Part shown: positions 31,290-42,615 of the stretch, one piece after another
How the letters are laid out: each line of letters begins with the position of its first letter
Position numbering within the stretch: position 1 is the first letter of the stretch
NCBI GenBank assembly: GCA_021234155.1
Contig: JAJEKV010000005.1
Location: 16,030,826 to 16,094,825 of the forward strand
Source of the DNA: Isoetes taiwanensis
Lineage: Eukaryota > Streptophyta > Lycopodiopsida > Isoetales > Isoetaceae
DNA: 64,000 bases
Reading direction: 5' to 3'
Made by a program: the position numbers and the translations under genes
Notes under the pieces: model-generated
The model's input: the letters and a program-made list of their open reading frames with translations, nothing else
What the model was told of the DNA's origin: nothing
Databases searched by the model: none

Positions 31290-31307
31290 ATCTCGGTAGG
31301 ACCTCCA
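31290..31307 (-). other. Likely Gypsy-1 primer-binding site (tRNA-Gln type)
   Basis: On the minus strand TGGAGGTCCTACCGAGAT lies about 36 nt upstream of the gag ATG. Its complement ends in ...GGTAGGACCTCCA, which matches my recollection of the plant tRNA-Gln 3' end. The position, just ahead of gag, supports it. No LTR-terminal CA is visible beside it, so the boundary is provisional. Confidence 0.5.
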
Positions 31308-34300
31308 AATATCTTTCTCACTAGCCTGGATCTTGTGAGAACACACACGGAGAAAACGAAATTCAATGGTTTAGGACCTCCAGGCCACTAATAAGCAGGT
31401 GGCCTCTGCTATATATTCCTTTCGTATGTGCATACATCCATAAAATCAATCCTCTTATGCTAACAGTCCAAGAGCAATTCATGCAATCATGCTATATCCA
31501 TACAATAAATTACGTGAAACATGCACCAAGTCTCTTATACCTCCCCTTTTTTTTAAAGGCAACAAGCAATGTCTACATAAAATTCGAGGATGCATGCAAA
31601 CAAAATATTTCACACAACGCAATGCTCTTTATCTTTCATGATAAACTAAAAATTTTATATCGTCCAAAGGACTTAGCCGCTCAAAGATTTTACACAAACG
31701 AAGGGATCTAGGTGGGTATCAATGCCAAATCCCAGATAATCGCTTAACTCAGTGCTCAACCTATGCTGCTACTTGCCAATTAAGATATGCCGTTAAGTGT
31801 AAGACCAAGGGAATTTTCAAAGCAAGAAAAATCAGATCACCACTTTAAGGAATTGAAGACTAACTGTCAGCAGAATTTAAGAGTGAAAATATCAAAAGAT
31901 CTAACTGATAGTCAAAAGCACTGCTAACATGTACATGAGCATAATTTTAGAATAGGAAAGTAAATGTGCTGCTCATAAAAATTCAGAGCTTATGGATAAC
32001 CAAATAAAAGGAGATGCTCATAAAAATTCAGAATTTATGGATAACAAAACTGAAGGAGATGAGATGAGATGTGATGTGATGTGTATGTTTGGACTGTCAC
32101 CCAAATGCCACAATAACAGTAAAAATTCACAAGTGAATCAGCCAACAAGCGAAATCAAAGTTCAATTTTTTCACAACATACCAGGGATGTGTCATAGCCA
32201 TCATAGAAGTCTTCAATCTTCAAGCAAATACAGCACACAGGCATCTTCACCACATAAATGCAGCTTCCTCCAGGGCTTCTATTGAACAATATCCTCCGAA
32301 ATATGACCTTGTGAAGAAAATCCTCTGTGCAAAGACTACTTGGATCCAAAACAGCCGCATCACTCCTTCTGTAGCCGATTAGATGGAGAAAATGCATGCC
32401 TCTTGTCTCTTTTGTTGCAGTACCATGTTTCCAAAAACAGCCTCCAATCATCTCGGAAACCCATCTTCTGTAACAGATCTTCCTTGCTTGCGTTTTACAG
32501 AACCGACATACATGCCATGGATTTTGGACAGATAAGGATTAGAGTTCTGCAATTGTTTTGGAAACCCTGGTTTTATTGTGGGAATTCAAAAAGGGCGTGG
32601 CCGTCCATTTTTGGTGACCTCTGTCTGCACGATTTTCCCTGACCTTACAGTTGTTGAGGGCCTGGCAGGGGACGAAATGGCCAGCGCATGGAGATCTTCA
32701 GGTGATCTGTAGATGGTTTCTATTTGTGGTTGATCTGGGCTGGGAGACGGTGATCTGCGCTTAGCTGAAGATCGAAGGCGGAAGGATCATCTTCTACTTG
32801 TTAAGGGGGTTCTGTCGGGTTTAGATCAAGGGGTTTTTGTTCCTCTATGGGAAAGCAGCTTTTGATTCTGTTAGCATCTTGCAGATTAAACCAGCCGCCT
32901 TACTCAACAAAATCAAATCAAACCGGCTCCCACCAAATCAAATCGGCCGCCTTACTCAACTGGGTGTCAGATTTGTCGCAGGCTGCAATGCTGGAGTTCG
33001 GGTGCTTCCAGTTTCCTCTGATTCAATTTGCCCATCGCTTGCCTCTCCCAGATCGATTCTTATTGTGGAGTAGAAACTGGTTTTAGAAGTAGTTTTGAGA
33101 AGTTTCGGCTTGGGGCAGTTTTCTTCTGGTGCTCTTCCATTGCAGGCAGCTGCAGGATACTCCAGCTGCTCAGAAAGTGAGGCGGAATTTTTTTTCTTTG
33201 TTCCCAGGGTAGTGCGAAGCTAGAGCAGGGTGCACTGCTGGAACTTCATCGTTGCCACGTGTACGGTGGCAAGACCCCTATGTATTGAGCCATTTAAATC
33301 TTGTTTTTATATCTGACGGCTCAGAGTTTTTAAATTTTTTTTAAAAAATCCATTAGAGTTAAGGACCCATTAGGATAAGGACGTTTTGTGTAAGGGCATT
33401 TTCTAAACTAGTGGATATCATTGAAAATCAACAAGGTAGAAAAAGGCAATGTATTTTAGAAACAAAAAGGCTTTTGGCTGAAACATGGCCCATAAAAAAT
33501 ATCATGCTTATTTTGGGAGACGATTGATAAGGACATGATTGGCTTAAAATAGCTCATGTTTATCCACCATGGTCATATAAGAATAGAATAGAATAGAATT
33601 GTTTTTATCGTCCACGGAGACCAATCGGCCTATAGAATGAGGCACAAGGGCAAAGGTAGGCTAAAGCAAAATGAAAGCCAAAAAACAATGCACGGCAACA
33701 CTTTTTTGTCTTTTTCTATAGCAAAGGGCAAAAGCAACAAGACAACCCCTTTTCTTTTTCTCTTTTTCTTTTTTTGGGGGGAGGGTCTTTTTCAATAAGA
33801 AATGAAAAACAAATGGCAACTTTGGCAAATAAAGGTGCAGGAAAAGAAGAGCATATGGCACAGATTGTGCTCCATGGACTAGACATCGATACCTCCCTTT
33901 TTTTTCCTTATGGTTACAAGGAAGAACTCCATGGAAATATAAGAACAATACATGAGCATTAGAACATGGGCATTAGAATGGGGCAAAAGAAGGTCTTACA
34001 GAAGCATGGCATGGAATATATGAAACAAGAATAGGAAAAAGCCTTTTAAGGTGCATGGCATGGAACATGGAATAAAAGGGCAAAACATAGATAAAATACG
34101 TGGCAAAACCCCCCTTTTTTTCTTAAGAAAACTTGCACAAACACCAAATTTCACTTGCCTAACTTTCGTCAAACACTTACTTCTGCAAATCCACTACCCG
34201 CATCTTCTATGATGGTATGACATCCCGTATACTCTGCTATTAACTGACTTGAGTTGCTTGATTGATCACCTGCTAAATGCAAACTAGATGAGCTAGCAAT

Positions 34301-34361
34301 TAGCGCTAGATAAAAAGAAACTAGAGACAAAATGATGGCTACTCGCAAGAGCAAGCCATCA
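31308..34361 (-). repeat. Gypsy-1 5' LTR (provisional extent ~3 kb)
   Basis: The right end (33661-34361) matches the left copy; the rest (31308-33660) lacks a partner in the window and is assigned on the position of the primer site. No gene is recognised in it. GCCACGTGTACGGTGGC at about 33254 is a hairpin with a G-box-like core. Direct repeats ATAAAAATTCAGA-CTTATGGATAA occur near 31975 and 32019. Long LTRs are usual in Tat-type gypsy elements. An alternative is that 31308-33660 holds an unrelated insert. Confidence 0.45.
33576..33660 (-). mobile_element. 5'-truncated LINE-B-family 3' end
   Basis: On the minus strand, ATAGGCCGATTGGTCTCCGT followed by GGACGATAAAAAC and a (TTCTA)n tail is nearly identical to the 3' end of LINE-B at 62981-63031. 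Only about 85 nt are present, a typical 5'-truncated LINE insertion. It abuts position 33661, exactly where similarity of the two Gypsy-1 LTR copies begins. Confidence 0.7.
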
Positions 34362-36085
34362 AAGTGGTAAAAGAATTTAGAATATTTCCCTTTTTTTTGT
34401 GGAGAGCTTTCTGGGGATAAGAACTCCATTGGAGTGTTAGGGACTACCTCCTCTTGATCAATTTTCTCATTTTGCTCCATTATTGCAAGCAAGATGTCAT
34501 GCATTTCTGGCTCCTCTTTTCCAGGAGAATGAAAAGAGATTGCTTTAGGGGTAGCCATATGCTTTGATCGCTCACCTTTGAGTAAGAGTGTTCTCCACTG
34601 GATAGATCTGAGTTCGAGGATTCCGGATATTCATTGATTGGAGGTAATGCAGGTCCTTTTATGGTCAGAGTAGAGCTTCTTAACATATGAGCTGGTGTGA
34701 TGCAAAGACTACCAGGCTGAACCAACTCCTTCCCTTTGTTTTCCAGATCAATTGGTTTATTGAGCACCTTGATCTGGTTTACCATTTCATTGTGTTATTC
34801 CTTTCTTCTCCATTCCTTAACCATCCTCCCTAAGTTTCCATTTCCTACATTTCTTTTATCTTTCTCCTCCCTTGCTTTGAGTTTCCTGGCCTTTTTATAG
34901 GCACTCCCATTTTTATTTTGTCTCCTTCTTTTCTTCTCAACAGTATTCCATCCCTGTTTTGTGTTATCTTCCCCAAGGTTATCTTTTTTGTTGTCTTGTA
35001 TTATCCCCTTATATTTTTTAACCTCAACTTTGTTCTATGTTTTTTTTTTTATGTGGCCTTCCCCATCCATCTGCCATGACAGACCCCTCCACCATATAAC
35101 CTCAATCCACAGATTGTACACAGTGGGGGGAGCCCGTTCCAGATCAATTTGAGGATTTTAGTTACACCATAAATGTCCTCATACTCAACCCTGTTCGAGA
35201 TTTCTTGCAAAATATCTAGCTGTGCCCAAATTTTAGGGGCCCATTCTGGCACTGCCTCCCACCCAATGTATTCACCCACTCTAGCAAATAGTCTTTGAAA
35301 AATATCTTCATGCCAGTAAATTGGCCTGAGCCCCTGGACTGAACATGAAGCCAGGTGAAACAATTGTTTCAGGTTATGTGGATCAAATCTGACATTCCAT
35401 TTCTGTAAGTAGAATTGAGTATTGGCTTTGAAAATTGTTCCTTGCTTTAAGAGGAATCTCACTGAGTTTTTGTTGCCACATTCAACCACAAAAAAAGGAA
35501 AGTCTAGCCAATACAGCACAATGATCTCTATCTTTTTATCCATTTTACAAAGTTCATTCCTTATTTGAGCAAGTTTAACTCCTTTGTAATACATCCGATG
35601 ACAGCCCTTTTCTCAAGAGTTTTTAATATATCCGGAACAGAGCAGTGTTTCAGAGATGGAATACCTTTGAATTCTGGTTTTTTCCATTGCTCATGTTTCT
35701 TCAAAATAGCAGCCTGGTCACGATTAATTTGCTTCAGCATAGGGTTCACCAAATTCGATTGCATCAGAATGGGAGAAATCGTCTGGGATCTAATTATTCG
35801 TCTGTCCGCCATATCCATAGAAATCAACCAGTCCCCAACAGAGAAATAGGTATTTTTAAAACTATCTTTATCTTGTCCTTTCTCCACATTCCCTGTCATT
35901 TGTCGTACCATTTCAATCATCTGTTCTTTCATTGGATTTGACATTCCCCCAAAAAGTGACATCATTTGACTCATCATGTCAGCTTTCTGTCCCCCTGTTT
36001 CCTGTTCCACGGCCACAGCCTGGGACCCATTGATCCTATTCCCTTGCCCTTTAGCTGCTACTATAGCAGCCATACTTAGACTCAC
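34362..36085 (-). pseudogene. DUF4283-like ORF (LINE ORF1/gag-like), truncated
   Basis: From ATG 36085, the first frame (to 35561) gives a helical, Met/Gln-rich N-terminus and then FKNTYFSVGDWLISMDMADR. A one-base shift near 35590 leads to the second frame (35594-35049) with WLDFPFFVVECGNKNSVRFL, QKWNVRFDPHNLKQLFHLAS, WHEDIFQRLFARVGEYIGWE and ICGLRLYGGGVCHGR. This order (RNA-binding-like fold, tryptophan-containing linker, Cys/His-rich end) fits DUF4283/ORF1-type proteins found in plant LINEs and gag-like relics. A low-complexity C-terminal part continues in other frames to 34362, where Gypsy-1 begins. Whether it was part of a LINE or a domesticated gene is unknown. Confidence 0.5.
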
Positions 36086-36239
36086 CTTACTTACCTGACC
36101 CCGTCTCCTTACCTGACCTAGTCGCCTGACCTAGTCGCCTTCATCTCCCTCGGGTGCCTCGAAATTAGATTTCTCGAATTCAATATTGAAGCCTTTGTTT
36201 AGGAGATAAAGTCCTAGGTGGATGCACATTCTTTCATCT

Positions 36240-37400
36240 TAATGGTGAAGATGATACAATGGAAGTTAGCTTGCTGCGAAAAATGCTTCCTTCTCATTTG
36301 GTATTGCAATGGCTGAGACCAACAAAGCAATTTAGGAGGCATAAGCAAAGAGTCATAATATGAGCACTATTCAACGCAAGGAAGTTCAAAGTGGTAGAAA
36401 GCTCTTACAAGAGTTTTCCTTTCTGCTACATAAGCCCTAATACATCCTATAATTCTATTAGCAACTTCTCTTTGGCCATTTGTTTGAGGATGATAGCCCA
36501 TAACAAACTTCAAAATGGTACACAAATTCTTCATAAAGTCCTGACCAAAATTTGTTGTAGAATATTGGGTTCCTATCTGTGATAATTGCATATGCAATAC
36601 ACATATCTTAAATATCTCCTTCAAAAAGAGTTTGCTCGCTTGAGAAGCTGTTATGATGGACTTATAAGGAATGAAATGAGCTTGTCTAGACAGTCTATTC
36701 GTTCTTATGAGAAGAATTTGGCAATCTCTGGGTAAAATCCATTTAATGTGCTTCCATGGCTCTTTTGGAATTGGTAAGGGTTGTAACAAATCCAGCTGGT
36801 TTACCAGTTGAAGCTTTAACTTGCTGACAAACTGTAAAAGCTTCTATATATCTCCTAACACCCCTTAGGCTAATAGAATCATCTTTCGGCAGTAGCAAGC
36901 GTAGCTTGAACTCCTCAATGTCTAGAATGAGGAGGTTCATGACATTCTTGTAACGTTTTTCATCGATATACTGATGTAGTACATAAGCGATTTTGGTATA
37001 AAAGAGAACCATTATGCAACCTGTATTCCTCAATAAGATCTCGACCTTTTTTTCTGACTGATTGAATGGCATTGTAAAAGAAGAGTCATTTCTATAATCC
37101 AATTTTATCGGATCTAAATCAATGATTCTAGCAATAGACATTGCACGTGTAGACACCTGGCTAAAGCATCAGCAATCTTGTTGTAGTATCAATGAGTTAG
37201 CATGCATTTATTATATCTTGGGTTTGAATATGCTTCAAACTCTACTGCTCAAATTGGGCTAGGAATTTGGACTCCATCAAATAATGTCTCCATTTCTTTA
37301 GTGCATCTACTAAAGCAATTAAATCTTTCTCATAAATGAAATCTGCTAACACCTTCAGATTGACTTGAGGCAAACTCTAAATGAGGCCCTTAGATTTACT
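36240..37400 (-). pseudogene. Gypsy integrase/RNase H relic
   Basis: On the minus strand, an integrase zinc-binding remnant YIEAFTVCQQVKASTGKPAG (about 36850-36790) overlaps in another frame with a core fragment that retains GTQYSTTNFGQDFMKNLCTI (about 36565) and MGYHPQTNGQREVANRI (about 36500), the latter holding the catalytic Glu. Upstream, 37340-37150 reads like RNase H remnants. No LTRs are evident. It differs in sequence from Gypsy-1 and Gypsy-2, so a third gypsy lineage. Confidence 0.6.
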
Positions 37401-37640
37401 TGAGGCCATCTCTAAATGAAATGAGAAGAAAGCCCTTAGATTGACTTGGGGCCATCTCTGAACAAATTGAGATGAACAATTTTTTTCCTATGATTGACGA
37501 GGATATTCAATCTTGGAAAGCAAAGGATTGTTATGGCACTTGAGGCCATCTCTAAACGAATTGAGGTAAACAATTATTTTTCCTAGACGAAGACATTCAA
37601 TCTTAGAACGGGAAAGATTGTGACGGTACTTGAACAAAAT
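37370..37640. repeat. Short degenerate direct repeats (GACTTGAGGCCATCTCTAAA)
   Basis: The text CTTGAGGCCATCTCTAAA-GAA recurs near 37400, 37447 (with GGGGCC) and 37540, with intervening shared AACAATT-TTTTCCTA and ATTCAATCTT pieces. It is non-coding. From 37641 to 37948 nothing is recognised. Confidence 0.6.
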
Positions 37641-37948
37641 ACTAGCTCGGGGTGTGGTTCACGACCAATAAGTTTTGAATGAAATCGTGGACCTAGTAGA
37701 AGTTTACGGCTAATAATGGAATCTGATGTCAACCAATTTGACCTGGTCATTATAGGGTTTGAACCTTGGTCTTCAACTTAAAAGACCAAACGCCTAATAA
37801 AGACACTATTCTTGGAATTATAACAAAAAGTCATGTGGCATTCTAAAAAGTGGAAAATCCAAAAGGGAAATTTCCTTTGAGGAACTTTCAAGGGATTATA
37901 AAAACCCTCACATGGATGGACGATTTACCAAGTATCACTGCCTTAGCT

Positions 37949-38620
37949 TTTTTTTTTGAAGAACTGTGTCATCAATATATTAAAAGAATGGTAATGTTAC
38001 AAAGCAAGTGAGGAGGAAGGAGAACTGCCCCAAAGAGACAGCGATACCTCGACACTCCACAACAAACTCACAAAAAAACTGCAACTCTACTACTGTACAA
38101 ACCGACCATCACCATCTACAACACCCAAGAAGTCCCAAATGGCAAACTTCGCTCTACTACTCAGGGAACACGTAAAGCTTTGAAATAGCTTGTACACGAG
38201 TCGAGAATACGAGAACTGCAGTGCTGAATCCCCGAAAGATCCACAACCGCCGCCCGCTTCAAATCAGCCACACCAACCAAGCTTACGCATACGGATGCAA
38301 GGCTTGCTGCCACAAGCGTCAAGCACGGGATACACATGAAGCAACAAGCTGGCGGCTAGTCAATCTTACGAAAATGAGCCCTAACCCAATCCTAGGCAGC
38401 ACGCAAGTGAGGGCATAAAACCGGACAATGCTCCACAGGTCTCACGATGAAGGCCACAACAAAGAGGCGAGAGGGCTCACATCCGGCCCTAAACCGACTC
38501 ACAAGGGCATTCACTGCGATACGGTGGTGCACCACTCCGCCCGCGAAGCACCCTAACCTTGATTGGGGAAGTGAGCTCCATGTCCGCGTTAAGCCGGCGC
38601 CATGAGAACCCGAAGGCGGA
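37949..38620 (-). pseudogene. LINE-A 3' part: zinc-binding region, tail
   Basis: A (T)10 tract at about 37949-37958 is a minus-strand poly-A tail. On the minus strand the sequence reads AFGFSWRRLNADMEL near 38600 and then, in shifted frames, a Cys-Cys-His-Cys pattern (ECPCES near 38500, then EHCPVLCP-type text near 38440) followed by Trp-rich sequence. This is the reverse-transcriptase zinc-binding domain found at the end of plant L1-like ORF2. It stops abruptly where the Gypsy-2 LTR starts, and the upstream part of the LINE resumes at 52808. Confidence 0.65.
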
Positions 38621-39164
38621 TGTTAGTCTGTGCCTCACAGTGCAGGGACTATTCCTCCATCTGACGAACCAGGTCAAGCTCAAGGATCCTCAGTCAACCA
38701 GGGTGGAGACATCCAAGGCTCCACGAAGACCAAGCGGCCAGACCCCTTTGGTCAAAGCCTTTGGCTGTCAGCAAGCGCCCGCTTCGGACAAGTGAATGCC
38801 CGTCACCTCCAGCGTCGGCGTCGGCGTGATTCTAGGCACTTCAAGAGGCACCGCCAACATTCCCAAATCGGGGCCTCCTTCGAGTCGGCACCGAGATCGG
38901 TCGAGTGTCTATATTGGGCCCAAGGCCATTGTACTATATATATGAGTAGAGTTAGCACATAAGTTTTTAGATGAGTTTTGAGTCTTGTCTCCTTCAGCTT
39001 TCTCTCTATTGCGAGAGCTCATGTATTTTCATCATTGATATCAAGGAAGCTTATCATCTTTCTCTCATTTGTTCTGTTTCTTCTTTTTCTTCTCTTTCAG
39101 CAAATCCCGCGTGACATAGTCCCCCGGACTCTCCTGGTAGATCCACGGGTCCTCACAGAGGGCT
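38621..39164 (+). repeat. Gypsy-2 5' LTR, first part
   Basis: It matches 52227 onward for over 500 bp and breaks off after GGGTCCTCACAGAGG, where LTR-B begins. The remainder resumes at 42359 (TCATCTTCGGGGAGTTCGAAC). Differences from the 3' LTR are mostly small indels of one to several bases. Confidence 0.85.
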
Positions 39165-42100
39165 TGTTGTGTGTTTTATCTTGACTATTTTTGCATAATG
39201 AGCTTAAATTTATGAAATGTATGCATAAATGAAGAATTATATGGGTGTAATGTGGAGAAAATGTAAAAAATGTGCAAATATTGTGGAGGAAGCATTTATG
39301 ATGTACTGAAGTGGAACCTATGGACTTGAAGGAGTATTAAAGTCCTTAAGAAATATTTTCAATGGTTGATAATTTGATGATGTGTCATGAATCTGGGGAA
39401 GCATGGTAGTTGCAAAGAAGTTTGGATGACCTAGATTTGAAGTTGAGGTGGCAAAATCTAGTGAACTTATGGTAGTTAGAATTTGGATCTAAGGTTGTGA
39501 TTTGCCTAGATCTAGTGGCTAGGATCAAGTGCGTTTTTTCTATAAGATAGCCAAAATTCGTGTAGAAGGGAGGCCCAAATTTGGAAGATGACATCCGGGC
39601 AAAGTTCTTGAAGTTGTGAGTATGTTTCTTGATCGGTTGAATATTATTATGTTGAAGTATGATATTTTGATTATGATTATGTGATTCTCCTATTTGTTAT
39701 CTCTATTTCTATAATCTCAAAAGACTTGTGTAAGAATGATTATGTTGGTGATTTATGTTGCCGGTAGAGTGAGGCCTAGCCTATCTCATATACCTTGAGA
39801 TTTGCTTGGGTTGTTGTAGTTAAGCTTGTTCTTCAGTTTTCCTTGGAGTGTGGAAGAGGCTAACATATTTTGGGGGCATTAGAAAGCAACACTTTGCGGG
39901 CAAGATATTTCTTATCTTTAGATCAAAGATGGTAGTGGTACATAATTATGTTGCAATCAATATCCATGGAGTATCATTTAAGTGCAAGTGGAGAATCGAT
40001 GTTCAAAAGAATGGTAGTGTATCAATGGTAGATCGAAGTTTTGTAAATGTGCTGAAGCCTAAAAGAGGTATGAAAATGTTGTTTCTATTCTTGTTATGCT
40101 GGCCCGGCATGATTGAATGGAATGCCAAATGCTTCTAAAAGAAAAATCGGAAAACGCTCGATTCTAATGATATGCATCTTTGCCATAGCCCATGAAGACT
40201 TGCCTAAGAAATCCGAAGGCCTTAAATCGTTCGCCATACCCTAAAAGCGGTTACCCATCTGCCTTCTACCGGATCTATCCTCTGTTTGCCTCGGATCTAT
40301 GCTTGCGAGAATATGAATACGAAAGGATGTGCGATCCGAATGACCTTTAACGCCATAGCTTCACCTGTATTACCATTTCAAAGCTCTTCAAAACCCTATT
40401 CATCTCTGTTTTATCGTTTCCATCATTGTCTTGATTACCTAATATGCCATATTTCGTGCAAAACAAAGAAGAATTGAAGCCCTAATATACTCTGTTACAG
40501 CCCTAGTCCTCCTTACGCCATATGCAACAAATGACCATACGTCTTCCTTACGCCATACCCTAACCGCCATCGCCATATCAAGAAAGAAGAAAGAAAACCA
40601 AGAAGAAATTTCAGATCAAAGCCACAGAAAGACCATACCTTACGCCAAGAACCGAGATGAGAAGAGAAGACCTGCACTCTCGTGCTTTGTGCGAACGGAT
40701 GGATGAAGTTAGGAAGAACATTAGATGTATTTGCTTCGGCCATCTCTGTCTCCATCTCCATCCGTGACAGAATCCGATGCCCTAACGGCCCCGGCCAGCC
40801 TTGAACAAGGAGAGAAAAGAAGAAGAAGAAAAAAAAAAAGGGGTTCGTTGAAAGAATGGGAAAAAAGAAAATTTATAGGATACATGTGTGGAAATTTATT
40901 ATAACTTTCAATATGTTTCCAATGGTTTATTGGATAAGATGTTGGTTTTCACACTATTGGTCGGGTTCAAATCCTCCTATGTGCAACATGACCAAGTTAC
41001 ATTTATTTTGCCCAAGTGTTTTAACAATGAAGATTACTTGTTCTCACCAAAGTTACTTTCGAAGTTCAATTACTATATCAGTTGAAGGTTTTCAAATATG
41101 AAGATTGCATGTCAATGGTCGATTATTATGTTTTGTTATATGATGAAGACTATTTATTCTTATTCAAGTCAAACACCATATTATGAAGATCAAGATTATG
41201 TGGTTAGTGTTTATGGGATCTAATTTCCAAGTTTTTTTCAAGAATTCAAGCTATCAAATGAAGTTGTACAAGTTTTATTTTTTATTTAAGTGATTATGGA
41301 TGGCATGATGGACGTCTTTCGACCTAGAAAGGCGTGACATCTCATGACCTATGTAAAATGTGATGAAAATTATAATTGTTGTGAAGGGATAGAGCCATAC
41401 AGTGTAGTAGAGCGAGGTGCCAACACGGATGGGATTTACCACCCTATAATTGATGAAGATGAAGTGATGTTAGAAGTTTTTAGTATTTTTTTCTTGGAAG
41501 ACTTCTATAGATGGTTTTTGAAGGCTTGAAGACATTTGGACATTGGATTTTTGTTAAGTTGTGATACTATTTAGAGGACCAAGTTGAAGACATGAAGATC
41601 GAAGAAAAGATTTTTGAAGAAATTCATCGGAATGATGAATAATCTTGGGGGGAATAATGTTGTGTGTTTTATCTTGACTATTTTTGCATAATGAGCTTAA
41701 ATTTATGAAATGTATGCATAAATGAAGAATTATATGGGTGTAATGTGGAGAAAATGTAAAAATGTGCAAATATTGTGGAGGAAGCATTTATGATGTCTTG
41801 AAGTGGAACCTATGGACTTGAAGGAGTATTAAAGTCCTTAAGAAATATTTTCAATGGTTGATAATTTGATGATGTGTCATGAATGGGAAGCATGGTAGTT
41901 GCAAAGAAGTTTGGATGACCTAGATTTGAAGTTGAGGTGGCAAAATCTAGTGAACTTATGGTAGTTAGAATTTGGATCTAAGGTTGTGATTTGCCTAGAT
42001 CTAGTGGCTAGGATCAAGTGGGTTTTTTCTATAAGATAGCCAAAATTCGTGTAGAAGGGAGGCCCAAATTTGGAAGATGACATCTGGGCAAAGTTCTTGA

Positions 42101-42358
42101 AGTTGTGAGTATGTTTCTTGATCAGTTGAATATTATTATGTTGAAGTATGATATTTTGATTATGATTATGTGATTCTCCTATTTGTTATCTCTATTTCTA
42201 TAATCTCAAAAGACTTGTGTAAGAATGATTATGTTGGTGATTTTATGCGCCCGATTGAGTGAGGCCTAGCCTATCTCATATACCTTGAGATTTGCTTGGG
42301 TTGTTTGTAGTTAAGCGCTTGTTCTTCAGTTTTCCTTGGATTGCGTAGAAAAGGCTAG
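39165..42358 (+). mobile_element. LTR-B: non-autonomous LTR element nested in the Gypsy-2 LTR
   Basis: Direct repeats of about 701 bp (39165-39865 and 41658-42358) start TGTTGTGTGTTTTATCTTGA; the second follows the purine tract CTTGGGGGGAATAA (41644-41657). They differ by few bases, so insertion was recent. The 1.8-kb interior has no gag or pol; small frames there (39848-40138, 41344-41529) show no motif. A tRNA-like T-arm text GGGTTCAAATCC lies at about 40969. The primer site after the 5' LTR is not recognisable and the target duplication is unclear. It lies exactly between the two halves of the Gypsy-2 5' LTR. Confidence 0.85.
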
Positions 42359-42400
42359 CGAGTCATCTTCGGGGAGTTCGAACCTGGACCCCAAACAGCA
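42359..42400 (+). repeat. Gypsy-2 5' LTR, last part
   Basis: GAGTTCGAACCTGGACCCCA and the AACAGCA end correspond to the end of the 3' LTR (52780-52807). The GAGTTCGAACC text is the complement of a tRNA T-loop region, an oddity for an LTR end. Confidence 0.65.
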
Positions 42401-42615
42401 TCGCTATGCTGCCGGGTTGCGATTTTATCCTACTTTCTTACATGCCGCCATGTGCGTAAAGTAATTTCGCCCGAGAAGAACTCCTTTCTCAGACGGCCTC
42501 TCGCTTGGGCGACATCAGCATCGGAAAGCTGATTGCGACATGTATGGATCTGCTTATATGACATAGAGGGAGGCCATCTTCGGTCCTAGGGCTCGATCGG
42601 CGCCACCCACCCCTC

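Larger units (their letters stand above)
23829..34361 (-). mobile_element. Gypsy-1: minus-strand Ty3/gypsy retrotransposon
   Basis: The same ~700-bp sequence closes both ends (23829-25716 once its insert is removed, and 33661-34361), ending GCAAGCCATCA, which reads TGATGGCTTGC as an LTR start on the minus strand. Between them, in minus-strand order, lie a likely primer site (31307-31290), gag (31254-29897), protease (29719-29453), RNase H (about 29240-28860), reverse transcriptase (about 28700-27959), a second RNase H (27925-27515) and integrase (about 27010-25743). Stops and frameshifts interrupt most domains. If the primer site is right, the 5' LTR is about 3 kb (31308-34361) and the 3' LTR copy is truncated at 23829. 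It cuts off the DUF4283-like frame on its right. Later insertions sit in the 3' LTR, the integrase and the 5' LTR. Confidence 0.82.

Noticed and set aside
31992-32642. Open frames of about 100 codons in the proposed Gypsy-1 5' LTR
   Set aside because: No motif, overlapping on both strands, and located in LTR or untranslated sequence.
40942-40990. tRNA-like text with GGGTTCAAATCC inside LTR-B
   Set aside because: The T-stem pairs poorly and no acceptor or anticodon stem closes; probably chance.
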